Assembly (NCBI GenBank): GCA_963835165.1
Contig: CAWIGD010000062.1
Span: 9,312-73,311 of the forward strand
Direction of reading: 5' to 3'
Length of the DNA stretch: 64,000 nt
From: VAZQ01 sp963835165
GTDB lineage: Bacteria > Pseudomonadota > Alphaproteobacteria > Rhizobiales > Xanthobacteraceae
Part shown: piece after piece, positions 1 to 7,989 of the stretch
How positions within the stretch are numbered: the stretch's first letter is position 1
Layout: every line of letters begins with the position of its first letter
Notes under the pieces: model-generated
What the model was told of the DNA's origin: nothing
Database searches by the model: none
What the model saw: only the letters and a program-made list of their open reading frames with translations
Position numbers and translations under genes: made by a program

Positions 1-1278
1 TACTCGATGGCGGGGATGACCTGGGCGCTCTCGAGCCACTATTTTCCGCTCGCCTATCTGGCGCTGGGGCCGGCGCTGCGCGTGCTCGACGTGCGCATGG
101 AGGAGGCCGCCCTGATGTCGGGCGGCAATTACTCGCAGGTCTTCACCCGGGTCACGTTGCCGCTGCTGCGGCCCGCGATCCTGTCCGCGCTGCTGCTGCT
201 GTTCGTGATGGGGATGGCGTCCTACGAAGTCCCGCGCCTGATCGGCCGTCCCGCCCGCATCGACGTGTTCACCACCGATATCCAGGGTGCCATCATCGCG
301 ACGCCGCCGGCATTCGGGGTCGCGAGCGCGCTCGGCCTCACGCTGCTCGCGATCTGCGTCCTGGCCGTCTACTTCTACCGCCGCGCAACGAGACACGCGG
401 AATCCTTCGCCACCATCACCGGCAAGGGCTACCGGCCGACGCGCGTCAAGCTCGGGCCTTGGCGCTGGCCGGTCGCGCTCGGCATCGGCGCCATGTTCGC
501 CCTGGCGCTCGGCCTGCCGCTGCTCACGCTGGTCTGGCAGTCGTTCTTCCGCAACCTCGCGCAGCCGTTCTTCTCCTCCGGAGCGCAGGCGACGCTCGAC
601 AATTATGATTTCATCCTGAGCTATCCGATCTTCCTTTCGGCGGTGAAAACGAGCGTGCTGTTGGCGGCGATGGCCGCGACCATCGTCGCCGGCCTCACCT
701 TCGTGATGGCCTGGATCGCGCAGCGCTCGCTGCCGCGCTACGGCTTCATTCTCGATGCGCTCGCCTTTGCGCCGATCGCGATCCCGGGCGTGATCGTGGG
801 CGCCGGCATCCTGGTCGCCTATCTCATGCTGCCGATCCCGATCTACAACACGATCTGGATCCTTCTGGTCGCCTACGTCACCCTGTACCTTCCCTACGGC
901 ATGCGGTTCGCGTCGAGCGGGATCACCCAGATCCATCGCGAGCTCGAGGAGGTGGCGGCGGTGTCGGGCGCCGGGCTCGGGCAGATCTTCGCCCGGATCA
1001 TGCTGCCGCTGCTGGCGCCGGTGCTGCTGGCCGGCTGGATTTATGTGTTCGTGCTGGCGGTGCGCGAACTCGGCGCGTCGATCTTCCTGGTCGGTCCCGG
1101 CACGCATGTGCTCGGGACCATCAGCCTCACCATGTGGGAGGAGGGCGGCAGCTACGGCGCGGTCGCGGCGCTCGGCGTCCTCCAGATCATTCCGCTCGCC
1201 ATCATCGTCGCGGGGCTGCGTTGGATCGAGTTGCGCATCCAGCGGCGGGCGCAAGCCGCCGACGCGACGGCGCAGTGA
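1..1278 (+). CDS. ABC transporter permease, ferric/thiamine type, 5'-truncated by window edge
   Basis: This is the inner-membrane permease of a binding-protein-dependent importer of the FbpB/ThiP class, in which two permease domains are fused in one chain. The frame is already open at base 1, so the N-terminus lies outside the window; 425 residues are visible. Two copies of the cytoplasmic EAA loop that docks the ATPase can be seen, one near the visible start (EEAALMSGG...LPLLRP) and one around residue 311 (ELEEVAAVSGAG...LPLLAP), each set among hydrophobic helices. It is closely related in architecture to the permeases at 21368 and 26337, including the link GKGYRP after the first half. No binding protein or ATPase gene follows it, so they must lie upstream. 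Family assignment is strong; the substrate is unknown and need not be iron. Confidence 0.9.
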   Translation, partial: YSMAGMTWALSSHYFPLAYLALGPALRVLDVRMEEAALMSGGNYSQVFTRVTLPLLRPAILSALLLLFVMGMASYEVPRLIGRPARIDVFTTDIQGAIIATPPAFGVASALGLTLLAICVLAVYFYRRATRHAESFATITGKGYRPTRVKLGPWRWPVALGIGAMFALALGLPLLTLVWQSFFRNLAQPFFSSGAQATLDNYDFILSYPIFLSAVKTSVLLAAMAATIVAGLTFVMAWIAQRSLPRYGFILDALAFAPIAIPGVIVGAGILVAYLMLPIPIYNTIWILLVAYVTLYLPYGMRFASSGITQIHRELEEVAAVSGAGLGQIFARIMLPLLAPVLLAGWIYVFVLAVRELGASIFLVGPGTHVLGTISLTMWEEGGSYGAVAALGVLQIIPLAIIVAGLRWIELRIQRRAQAADATAQ

Positions 1279-1356
1279 CTGTTCATCATTGGCGCGAGGG
1301 GATGATTCTGCGGACAACTGCGTCGGGAGCTGCCACGGCGCGACCGCAAAAATCAA

Positions 1357-1386
1357 ACCGCCTCCCGGATCGCTCCGGGAGGCGGT
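1357..1386 (-). terminator. Rho-independent terminator between convergent genes
   Basis: A perfect 13-bp stem (ACCGCCTCCCGGA and its complement) with a 4-base loop lies between the permease and the convergent amidohydrolase. Read on the minus strand it is followed by a T-rich stretch (TTTGATTTTTG), so it best terminates the minus-strand gene; the stem may also stop transcripts from the plus-strand permease. Confidence 0.8.
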
Positions 1387-1410
1387 CTGGTTTGACGCCG
1401 GCGCTGTTTT

Positions 1411-2652
1411 TTATGCCGCGAGATTGCCGAATTTCTTGAGGTTTTGCTTCTGCTGGTCGTTGCGCGGCGGCAGCTTGAACAGCCGCGCCGCGGTGCCGCC
1501 GAGAATGTTGTGCTTGGCCTTCTCCGACAGGAAGGGCAGGTCGTAGATCGTGCTCGGCAGGTCGAAATCCCAGTGCGGGTAATCCGAGGAGTAAAGCAGC
1601 TGGGTCTCGGCGTTGATCATGCGGAAGGTGCATTCGAGCGCCTGGCGATCCTGAATCTCCATCGGCTGCGATGAGTAATACATGTCGCGCATGTAGTCCG
1701 ACGGCTTCTTCTTCAGGAGCGGCGCCTCCGACGGGCGCATCATGTATTCGTGGTCGAGCCGTTGCATCAGGAACGGCACCCAGGCGAGCCCCGATTCGAT
1801 CCAGATCACCGGCAGCTTGGGGAAGCGCTCGCCCATGCCGTTGATGACCCAGTTCGTCAGGTGCAGGATATTGTAGAACGTAAAGCCGAGGGCGTGCACC
1901 GACAGGAAGCGGTTGCAGGCACGGAACACCGGTTCGTTCCAGTTCGGCCCGGAATGGAACGCGAGCGAGAGCCCGCGCTCCTGCATCGAGCTGTAGAGCC
2001 GCATGTAGGAATTGTCGTTCACCTGCAGGTGCCGCACCGTCGTGACCATGAAGCCGGTGACGCCGGGGCGGCCGCCGAAGGTCTCGACCTGGCGGACGCA
2101 TGCCGCCGGATCGGAGAACGGCAGGCACAGCATGGAGTACATGCGCCCGCCCGATTCCGGCAGCACCTTTTCGGTGACCCAGCGGTTGTAGGCCCAGCAG
2201 AGATCGACCTCCATCTCCTTCTGGGGATGCATGCCGATATTGAGCATGCCGGTCGGGAACAGGCAGGAATAATCCACGCTCATCGCGTCCATCCAGCGCT
2301 CGCCGAGCTGCACGTCGCGAAACTTGCCAGGTTCGGTTTTCTCGGAGCGACGCAGCGGATAGCGCGTCACGCGACCGCCCATGTCCTGGATGAAGCCGGC
2401 ATTGGTCGGCACGATGGAGCCGCGATCGGTCTGGCCGCGACCGCCCATGGTCCACTGCTTGAAGACGTCGTTCTCCATGTACGGCAGGATTTCGCTGTAG
2501 TGTTCGTTCTCGTAGTGGTGCGCGTCGACGTCGACGATGAGTATGTCGTCAAGCTTGCGCTGAACCGCCTGTTTGCGGGCGTGGGCGAGGAGCCTGGTGG
2601 TGTTCAACTCGTCGACAGATACGCGTCGGCCGCGTTCAGCGAGGAGGTCCAT
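1411..2652 (-). CDS. Amidohydrolase family protein (amidohydrolase-2/ACMSD-like)
   Basis: A 413-residue metal-dependent hydrolase or decarboxylase of the Amidohydro_2 superfamily (PF04909-like TIM barrel). Seen: DVDAHHYE near residues 41-48, the strand-1 metal motif, and SSDYPHWD near residue 346, which carries the catalytic aspartate of the family. The start at 2652 is chosen because AGGAG sits 7 bases upstream; an earlier in-frame ATG adds only 17 unlikely residues. It is the last gene of a minus-strand group with a Rieske ferredoxin and a small unknown protein. Relatives act in aromatic ring-fission pathways (ACMSD, gamma-resorcylate decarboxylase and similar), so a role in degrading an aromatic acid is a reasonable inference; the exact substrate cannot be read from the sequence. 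Confidence 0.85.
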   Translation of the reverse strand: MDLLAERGRRVSVDELNTTRLLAHARKQAVQRKLDDILIVDVDAHHYENEHYSEILPYMENDVFKQWTMGGRGQTDRGSIVPTNAGFIQDMGGRVTRYPLRRSEKTEPGKFRDVQLGERWMDAMSVDYSCLFPTGMLNIGMHPQKEMEVDLCWAYNRWVTEKVLPESGGRMYSMLCLPFSDPAACVRQVETFGGRPGVTGFMVTTVRHLQVNDNSYMRLYSSMQERGLSLAFHSGPNWNEPVFRACNRFLSVHALGFTFYNILHLTNWVINGMGERFPKLPVIWIESGLAWVPFLMQRLDHEYMMRPSEAPLLKKKPSDYMRDMYYSSQPMEIQDRQALECTFRMINAETQLLYSSDYPHWDFDLPSTIYDLPFLSEKAKHNILGGTAARLFKLPPRNDQQKQNLKKFGNLAA

Positions 2653-2781
2653 GGTTCGTCTCCTGACGTTTCCAAATGACGCTTGCAAATTCCCGGCGGG
2701 CAAACCCGCCTGACAGCCTTGGCCCTTTGCCGCGTTTCCGTCAGCGAGCGGCTTCCCGCCTCGCCGGAAAACGCAATTCCG

Positions 2782-3180
2782 TCAACGGCCCGTCCAGCTC
2801 TGCCACATGCCGAGCTCGAACACCGCGAGGTTCGCGGCCTTCAACAGGCCGCTCGCCGTAACCATGACATCGGTGGCGGTGGCGCCGCCGCGTTCCGGAA
2901 GCGGCAACAACTGCTCGCCCGCTTCCACGCGCGCTCCATAGACCTTGCAAACCGCAGCCATCAGCACTTGCAGCGCTTCGGTGCTCAGGAGATCGCGCTG
3001 CCCGCTGGCAAGCGCGCGCTCGATCTCGCCCGCCAGTCGCTTCGCGTCCGCCGAGACACCGTTGGCGGGCTTGCCGGCGGGCTTTGCGGCCGGCGAGGTC
3101 TGCACGCGTTTTGCAGCTGGCTGCCCCGGTACCGCGGGGCGTCGCGCGGTCTTGGCGGCCGCGGCTTTAGGTGAGGACAT
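2782..3180 (-). CDS. Small conserved-looking protein of unknown function, coupled to Rieske ferredoxin
   Basis: 132 residues that I cannot place in a named family. The first 45 residues are a low-complexity Ala/Lys/Pro tail with basic charge; the remainder is a compact helical domain containing ADAKRLAGEIERALASGQ and ending in FELGMWQSWTGR. The start codon at 3180 lies inside the end of the Rieske gene, overlapping it by 14 bases in a different frame, so the two are probably translationally coupled. The helical part has no signal peptide or membrane span. Its position between a Rieske ferredoxin and an amidohydrolase suggests an accessory or structural subunit of an oxygenase-like system, but this is context only. 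Confidence 0.65.
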   Translation of the reverse strand: MSSPKAAAAKTARRPAVPGQPAAKRVQTSPAAKPAGKPANGVSADAKRLAGEIERALASGQRDLLSTEALQVLMAAVCKVYGARVEAGEQLLPLPERGGATATDVMVTASGLLKAANLAVFELGMWQSWTGR

Positions 3181-3532
3181 AAACCTCATCCCCTTTCTCG
3201 ACCACCTTGTATTTGCGCAGCTTGAGCTTTCGGTCCGACACGCATTCGCCCGTCTTCATGTCGTACTCGTAGCCGTGCCAGGGGCAAACGAAATGCATTT
3301 CGCTGTCGGAAAAGTAGAGGCCTTGCGAAGTCTTGTCGGGCAGGAGGCGCTCCTCGACCTTGGCGATGGTGAGTCCCTCGCAGGCGGGGCCGCCCTGGTG
3401 CAGACAGAAATTGCTGTAGGCGTAGAACGCGCCTTCGTGCCGGAATACGCCGATCTCGTTCTCGCCGGCGAAGATGATCCGGCGGTCGCCGTCCTTGAAT
3501 TCCGCGGTCTTACCGACGTACTGCTCGGCCAT
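3167..3532 (-). CDS. Rieske [2Fe-2S] ferredoxin-like protein
   Basis: A 121-residue single-domain Rieske protein. The cluster ligands are all present: C43-x-H45 in NFCLHQGG and C83-x-x-H86 in CPWHG. No transmembrane anchor or signal peptide, so it is a soluble cytoplasmic electron carrier or the small subunit of an oxygenase, not a bc1-type Rieske protein. A strong Shine-Dalgarno (AAGGAGG) lies 9 bases before the ATG at 3532. It is the first gene of the minus-strand group running to 1411, and a perfect palindrome lies about 100 bases upstream. No reductase or large oxygenase subunit is adjacent; the nearest Rieske oxygenase is at 18953. Role in electron transfer is confident, partner unknown. 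Confidence 0.9.
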   Translation of the reverse strand: MAEQYVGKTAEFKDGDRRIIFAGENEIGVFRHEGAFYAYSNFCLHQGGPACEGLTIAKVEERLLPDKTSQGLYFSDSEMHFVCPWHGYEYDMKTGECVSDRKLKLRKYKVVEKGDEVYVLT

Positions 3533-3632
3533 GCTGCCACGCCTCCTTGAAAGCCTTTCCCGGGAGCGAACTTCTTATTCTGGGGGACCCCGTCCGGTGC
3601 ATGCAACGGTGCTGAAATCGGGCGTCCATTGT

Positions 3633-3651
3633 CATTTGTATAATACAAATG
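3633..3651. promoter_or_regulatory. Perfect 19-bp palindrome, probable regulator binding site
   Basis: CATTTGTAT-A-ATACAAATG is a perfect inverted repeat in AT-rich sequence, about 100 bases upstream of the Rieske ferredoxin start and downstream of the fumarylacetoacetase-like gene. The core TTGTATAATACAA resembles the TTGTATACAA-type operators of GntR/FadR-family regulators. It probably controls the minus-strand group 3532-1411. No GntR gene is present in the window. Confidence 0.6.
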
Positions 3652-3738
3652 TTTGAATGCAACCAGCGGCAACGGTGACGATCCGACATCCCCAAAGGCA
3701 TGCCTGAGACGCCCGCGGGAGGCTCGAGCTCCGCCGGC

Positions 3739-4665
3739 TCAAGCCATCTTGTTGGTCAGCGTCCCGATTTTTTCGATCCAGATCTTGACCACATCGCCGG
3801 GCTTGAGGAACTCCCCGCGTGCCGAGCCGACGCCGGCCGGGGTTCCCGTGAGCACGAGGTCGCCGGGATGGAGCGTCATTCCGCTCGACAATTGCGCGAT
3901 TTGCTCGGCCAGGTTGAAGATCATGTCCTTGCTGTTGGAGTCCTGCTTGAGCACGTCATTGACCCACAGCTTGAGGCCGAGATTCTGCGGGTCGCCGATG
4001 TCGCTCGCCGGCACGATCCAGGGTCCAAGCGGGCACGAGCCGTCAAAGGTCTTGTGCTTGGTCCAATCGGCCTTGAACGGGGAGGTGTCGCTGATGTTCG
4101 GACGGCGTCCGCGGTCGCGCGCCGAGAGATCGTTGGCCGCCGTGTAGCCGGCGACATAATCGAGCGCCTTCTCCTGCGGCACATTCTTGGCCGCCCGCCC
4201 GATCACCGCCACAAGCTCCACCTCCCAGTCCACCTGGTCGGAGACGCCGGAAATCTTCACCGTCGCGCCCGGATCGGCGAGCGCGCGCGAGGCCTTGATG
4301 AAATGCCAGGCCTTGAGGCCCTGGGTGTGCGGGTCGGGCTCCATCGGGCGGTTCATGCGGCGGGCCATTTCGGCGGCATGATCGGCATAGTTGGCGCCGG
4401 CGCAGTAGATCGCCGACGGCCAACGCACCGGCGCCAGCAGCTTGGTGCGCGCGAGCGGCAGCGGCTTCGCGCGGCTTTTTCCTGCCGCCGCGGCCGCCTT
4501 GTTGAGGACGCCGCGCGCCGCCCGCCAGTCCGCGAGGATGCCGAGCACGCTCGCATAGTCCGGCTCGCCCGTGAGCTTGGCGGCGTCGTATACCTTGTCG
4601 TCGATAACGAGGCCGGCGCGAGCGCCGTCGGAGGTCTGGTAGGTCGCGAGTTTGTAGCCGGCCAT
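3739..4665 (-). CDS. Fumarylacetoacetate hydrolase family protein
   Basis: A 308-residue protein of the FAH superfamily, whose members hydrolyse C-C bonds or decarboxylate/isomerise ring-fission products (fumarylpyruvate, 2-oxohepta-3-enedioate, acylpyruvates). Seen: the YCAGANYADHAAEM stretch near residue 95, the metal-ligand segment with DWEVELVAVIG in the middle, and LTGTPAGVG near the C-terminus, all typical of the family. The start at 4665 follows GGGAG at about 10 bases; an upstream in-frame start would add 13 residues without a better ribosome site. It is divergent from the VOC dioxygenase at 4920, giving a pairing of ring cleavage and product hydrolysis. Family certain, substrate unknown. 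Confidence 0.9.
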   Translation of the reverse strand: MAGYKLATYQTSDGARAGLVIDDKVYDAAKLTGEPDYASVLGILADWRAARGVLNKAAAAAGKSRAKPLPLARTKLLAPVRWPSAIYCAGANYADHAAEMARRMNRPMEPDPHTQGLKAWHFIKASRALADPGATVKISGVSDQVDWEVELVAVIGRAAKNVPQEKALDYVAGYTAANDLSARDRGRRPNISDTSPFKADWTKHKTFDGSCPLGPWIVPASDIGDPQNLGLKLWVNDVLKQDSNSKDMIFNLAEQIAQLSSGMTLHPGDLVLTGTPAGVGSARGEFLKPGDVVKIWIEKIGTLTNKMA

Positions 4666-4919
4666 ATGCGTTTGCTCCCTGCGTGCCGCTTGCATTGTCC
4701 CCAAGAGCTTTCGCCGAATTGACCGAACTTGTCGAGTGCGTCGTGGCGCAGGACGGATTGCGCTATAGTGCCGCCGCCAACGATGCGCCGGGGACGTGCC
4801 ATGAATTCAAGCCATGCAAACCACCAAGCGGCCGGATGCAGGGCGGGGTGAATGGCTTTTGAACTGTAAACGGATCGACTCCGCGCCGAGCGCCGGAGGA
4901 CGACAAGGAGAAAAGACCC

Positions 4920-5810
4920 ATGATCAAACCGAAACGGATCGGCCACGCCACCTTCGAGACGCCGGACCTGGAGAAGGCCATCGCGTACTACGAGAAGTTC
5001 ATGGGATTGATCGTGGCGGAGCGCGAAAAGGACCGCGCCTTTCTTGCCAGCAAGGTCGGACCGCTCGCGATCCAGCTCAACAAGGCGGATCGGGCGCACT
5101 GCATCAAATTGTCGTTCGAAGTCGCGCCCGGCTCGGATTTCGGCGAATTGACGCGGGAGCTAGCGAAGGACGGCGTGCGCAGCGAGCTGCGCAACGATTC
5201 CATTCCCGGGATCGGCCAGGTGCTCTCGTTCCAGGACGACAAAGGCACCACGATCGAGCTGTTCAAGGAATGGAGCTATCTCGGCAAGCACGAGCAGGTC
5301 GCGGGCATCGGCCCGCTCAAGCTCGGGCATGTGGCTTTCTTTACCCCCGACATCCAACGGACGGTGGCCTTCTATGAGAAGGTGCTGGGCTTTCGCGTTT
5401 CCGATTGGATCGGCGACTTCTTCTGCTTCATGCGCTGCAATTCCGATCATCACACCGTGAATTTCTTCACTGGTCCGAACGCCAAGCTCCATCACATCGC
5501 CTTCGAGCTCAAGGATTTCATGCACCTGCAGAATTCGTGCGAGCTCATGGGACAGAAACAGGTGCCGATCATCTGGGGCCCGCTGCGGCACGGCCCCGGC
5601 CACAACATCGCTACCTATCATCGCAATCAGGACGAACAGGTGGTCGAGTTCTTCTGCGAACTCGACAAGATGACGGATGAGGAGCTCGGCTATTTCGAGC
5701 CGCGCCCCTGGCACCACGACACGCCGCAGCGGCCCAAGCTGTGGACGCCCGGCAAGACCACCGTCTGGGGACCGACGCCCGAGGACGACTTCCACCGCAC
5801 GCAGGTGTGA
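4920..5810 (+). CDS. VOC-family extradiol-type ring-cleavage dioxygenase
   Basis: 296 residues with two vicinal-oxygen-chelate modules (residues ~5-115 and ~133-260), the arrangement of type I extradiol dioxygenases such as BphC and catechol 2,3-dioxygenase. The second module keeps the Fe(II)/Mn(II) ligands: H137 in LGHVAFFTPD, H191/H192 in KLHHIAFEL, and E243 in VVEFFCEL, at the spacing seen in that family. These enzymes open catecholic rings next to the two hydroxyls in the cytoplasm. The ATG at 4920 has AAGGAG 9 bases upstream. It is divergent from the FAH-family gene, which would handle the ring-fission product. Substrate specificity is not predictable from sequence alone. Confidence 0.88.
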   Translation: MIKPKRIGHATFETPDLEKAIAYYEKFMGLIVAEREKDRAFLASKVGPLAIQLNKADRAHCIKLSFEVAPGSDFGELTRELAKDGVRSELRNDSIPGIGQVLSFQDDKGTTIELFKEWSYLGKHEQVAGIGPLKLGHVAFFTPDIQRTVAFYEKVLGFRVSDWIGDFFCFMRCNSDHHTVNFFTGPNAKLHHIAFELKDFMHLQNSCELMGQKQVPIIWGPLRHGPGHNIATYHRNQDEQVVEFFCELDKMTDEELGYFEPRPWHHDTPQRPKLWTPGKTTVWGPTPEDDFHRTQV

Positions 5811-5824
5811 TTGCTGTTGCAGAA

Positions 5825-5849
5825 CGGCGGTCCGCATGCGGGTCCGCCG
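5825..5849. terminator. Probable terminator between convergent VOC dioxygenase and soxA
   Basis: CGGCGG and CCGCCG arms flank a central self-complementary CCGCATGCGG, giving a GC-rich hairpin in the 85-base gap between two convergent genes. A T-rich tract follows on the plus strand. It may serve both directions. Confidence 0.5.
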
Positions 5850-5895
5850 CGCATTCCTTTCGCTTATGTTTGTTGTGGGGCGCGGCCGCGTGTCG

Positions 5896-6672
5896 TTACG
5901 GCCGCACCGCCGGCGTCTCGACCGGCATCCCGCGTGCTCGCCACATCAAAAACAGTTCGAGGTCGACATATTCCGGCGCGCCGAAGGTGTAGGACTGGGC
6001 CCGCATCCCGACCAGGCAATTGCGCAGCCGCCGCTGCAGCGAGCCCAGGGACTGCCATTCCAGCCGGTAGAGCGGATAGCCGGTCGCATGCCCCTGGGGG
6101 ATCGGAGCGCCGGCGAGCTTCTGGCCCCAATTGTCGTCGTGACACAGGGCGCAGGAGAGGTTGAGCTGTCCCTGCCGCTGGTTGAACATGTCGCGACCGG
6201 CCTGCAGAAACGGTCTGGTGCGTTCGTCGTCGGCGATCTCGATCGGCATGCCGCGGGATTGCCGTCCCACATAGGCCGTGAGCGCGAGCAGCTCCTTGCT
6301 CTCGAGCGGGAACGGCGTCGATTGCTGCTGGTCGGTGCGGCACATATTGACCCGCTGCTCGAGATCGATCGGCCGACCGCGCGCCGCGTTGAAGGCGGGA
6401 TAACGCGCCGCCACGCCCTTCATGCTGGTCTGCGCGTCGCCATGGCAATCGGCGCATGATTTGCCGGCGGCGCCATCCTTGCGCTTCCACAGCGCCTCGC
6501 CGTCGAGCACCCACAGCATTCCGGGATTGGCGGTGTCGTCGTCCTGCATGGCGCGGGTCTCACGACCCATGACGTCGTAGCCGGACTTTCGGTCGGCAAG
6601 CGGAATTTCGGCGGCGATGGCGGTCGCGGCCAGGACGGCAGTCGCGACGGCAGCAACCGCGCCCGACCTCAT
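5896..6672 (-). CDS. soxA: L-cysteine S-thiosulfotransferase, dihaem cytochrome subunit SoxA
   Basis: The catalytic subunit of the periplasmic SoxAX complex, which oxidatively couples thiosulfate to the carrier SoxY. Residues 1-21 form a cleavable signal peptide. Two c-type haem motifs are visible, C73-A-D-C76-H77 and C174-A-L-C177-H178, so this is the dihaem form. C219 in RNCLVGMRA matches the active-site cysteine (persulfide ligand) of SoxA, and C111 in NMCRTDQQQ is a likely axial ligand. The ATG at 6672 overlaps the soxZ stop (ATGA), so the two are coupled. It is the last gene of the operon; the usual next gene, soxB, is absent and a convergent dioxygenase gene follows instead. Confidence 0.93.
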   Translation of the reverse strand: MRSGAVAAVATAVLAATAIAAEIPLADRKSGYDVMGRETRAMQDDDTANPGMLWVLDGEALWKRKDGAAGKSCADCHGDAQTSMKGVAARYPAFNAARGRPIDLEQRVNMCRTDQQQSTPFPLESKELLALTAYVGRQSRGMPIEIADDERTRPFLQAGRDMFNQRQGQLNLSCALCHDDNWGQKLAGAPIPQGHATGYPLYRLEWQSLGSLQRRLRNCLVGMRAQSYTFGAPEYVDLELFLMWRARGMPVETPAVRP

Positions 6673-6989
6673 TCGACGGTGATATTGGCGGACTCGGACG
6701 CGGAAAAGCCGTTGTCGCCGGTCCATTCGAAATTCAGCGTCCCGCTCTCGGTGGCAATGGTGAAAAAGGTCAGGAACGGATTGGCGGAGATCGCCGGAAA
6801 CAATTCGGCGCGGAAAATCTCCTCGCCGTTATACTTGCACACGAACTCGGTGATGATGTCGCGCGGCACCGCCTTGCCGGTGTTGTCGGGCCGAAAACCG
6901 GTCTCCATGTTGTGCGAGATCAGCGTCTTGATCTCGATGACCTCGCCGCGCTTGGCCTTTGCCGGGACGTTGATGAGAGCGCGCGCCAT
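6669..6989 (-). CDS. soxZ: Sulfur-carrier complex subunit SoxZ
   Basis: 106 residues, the normal length of SoxZ, an immunoglobulin-like beta-sandwich that pairs with SoxY in the periplasm. Seen: ARALINVPAKAKRGEVIEIKT at the N-terminus and FEWTGDNGFSASESANITV at the C-terminus, both characteristic. There is no signal peptide, as expected for a partner exported together with Tat-borne SoxY. The start at 6989 has AAGGAG 8 bases upstream, located in the last codons of soxY, two bases before which soxY ends. Operon position soxY-soxZ-soxA is canonical. Confidence 0.95.
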   Translation of the reverse strand: MARALINVPAKAKRGEVIEIKTLISHNMETGFRPDNTGKAVPRDIITEFVCKYNGEEIFRAELFPAISANPFLTFFTIATESGTLNFEWTGDNGFSASESANITVE

Positions 6990-6991
6990 GA

Positions 6992-7480
6992 TCAGACTCC
7001 TTCCAGGCACGCCGCCAGCGTGACGATGACCTCGATCTCGTCAGACCAGAACGATCCGTCGCTCATTTGGGCAATGGCGACGACGTGCTGCGAATCGGCG
7101 AGCCGGATGCGGGTCGAGAACATCGCCCGACCCGCGCGCGGGCCGAACTGGACGCCGATGACGTTGGGCTGGGGATTCTTCTCGGCGAAGATGTGAATGG
7201 CCTTGACGTGGTCGTCGGCCGTCATCGGACTCTCGGCGGTCACCGTGAGCGCAACCGCATTGCCGTTCTCGATCAGCGGCGGCAGATCGATCTTCAGCCT
7301 GCCCTTCTTGACCGGCGCCTCGCCGACCACCTTGCGGATCGCAGCGCGCATCGAAGCCGGCGTGGCGGATGCGGGTCCGGTCGCCAGCGACAGGCCGATC
7401 CCGGTGGCGCCGGCCAGCGCGGCCGTGTCGATCAGGAAGCGGCGCCGGGTCGCCTGTGGCATGTCATGGTCGTTCGTCAT
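6992..7480 (-). CDS. soxY: Sulfur-carrier protein SoxY with atypical C-terminus
   Basis: 162 residues. SoxY carries the sulfur substrate on a C-terminal cysteine during thiosulfate oxidation. A Tat signal (TRRRFLIDTAALAG, residues 11-24) starts the protein, and the central beta-sandwich with FAEKNPQPNV is typical. The carrier cysteine is C158, but the tail reads TLAACLEGV instead of the usual GGCGG swinging arm, so the flanking glycines are missing and two residues follow LEG. No frame break that would explain this was found. The start ATG overlaps the soxX stop (ATGA). Function as a SoxY is likely; efficiency as a thiosulfate carrier is uncertain because of the altered arm. Confidence 0.88.
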   Translation of the reverse strand: MTNDHDMPQATRRRFLIDTAALAGATGIGLSLATGPASATPASMRAAIRKVVGEAPVKKGRLKIDLPPLIENGNAVALTVTAESPMTADDHVKAIHIFAEKNPQPNVIGVQFGPRAGRAMFSTRIRLADSQHVVAIAQMSDGSFWSDEIEVIVTLAACLEGV

Positions 7481-7989
7481 GGGTTCCGCTCGTCACGCAG
7501 GGTCGCGAGATAGGCGACCACGTCTTCGATCTGCTCCGCCGTCAGTATCGGCTTGCCTTGGAACGCAGGAGCCACGTGGATGAGACCTTCAGTACGATAA
7601 TAGGGTGGCATGATCGTGTCCGGGTTGAAGCGGCTCGCGTCCACGATCCGCAATCGCAACTGACCCTCGGACCAACGTGCTCCGGTTCCCTTCAGATCCG
7701 GCGCCAGTGTGCCCTGGAACTTCTCCTCCGGGAAGGGCCCGCTGTGGCAGAGCAGACACAGGCCCACCTGCCGGTTAACGACGATGCCGCGCCCGCGTTC
7801 CGCATCGCCCTTCGCACCGGTGAGCGGCTCGGGAATGGCATCGCCAACCACTATATAGGGACGAAGCTCCTCTTGCGCATGGGCGTGGACGGCGAGGCAT
7901 GCAATCGCCGCGGCGAGCACGGTCGCGCAGGCCAGCGTGCCGGATCGCTCAGCCGAAAACTTCTTGGGTGATCGTGCTGAACCAGCCAT
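7477..7989 (-). CDS. soxX: Monohaem cytochrome subunit SoxX
   Basis: About 170 residues. SoxX receives electrons from SoxA during thiosulfate conjugation. A signal peptide (LACATVLAAAIACLAVHAHA) ends near residue 38. The haem c motif is C78-L-L-C81-H82 and the distal methionine is M127 in TIMPPYY. The C-terminus (AFQGKPILTAEQIEDVVAYLATLR) is diagnostic for SoxX. The start at 7989 gives a 41-base overlap with fccB and lacks a clear Shine-Dalgarno, so a slightly different start is possible. It lies between fccB and soxY, with an ATGA junction to soxY. Confidence 0.9.
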   Translation of the reverse strand: MAGSARSPKKFSAERSGTLACATVLAAAIACLAVHAHAQEELRPYIVVGDAIPEPLTGAKGDAERGRGIVVNRQVGLCLLCHSGPFPEEKFQGTLAPDLKGTGARWSEGQLRLRIVDASRFNPDTIMPPYYRTEGLIHVAPAFQGKPILTAEQIEDVVAYLATLRDERNP

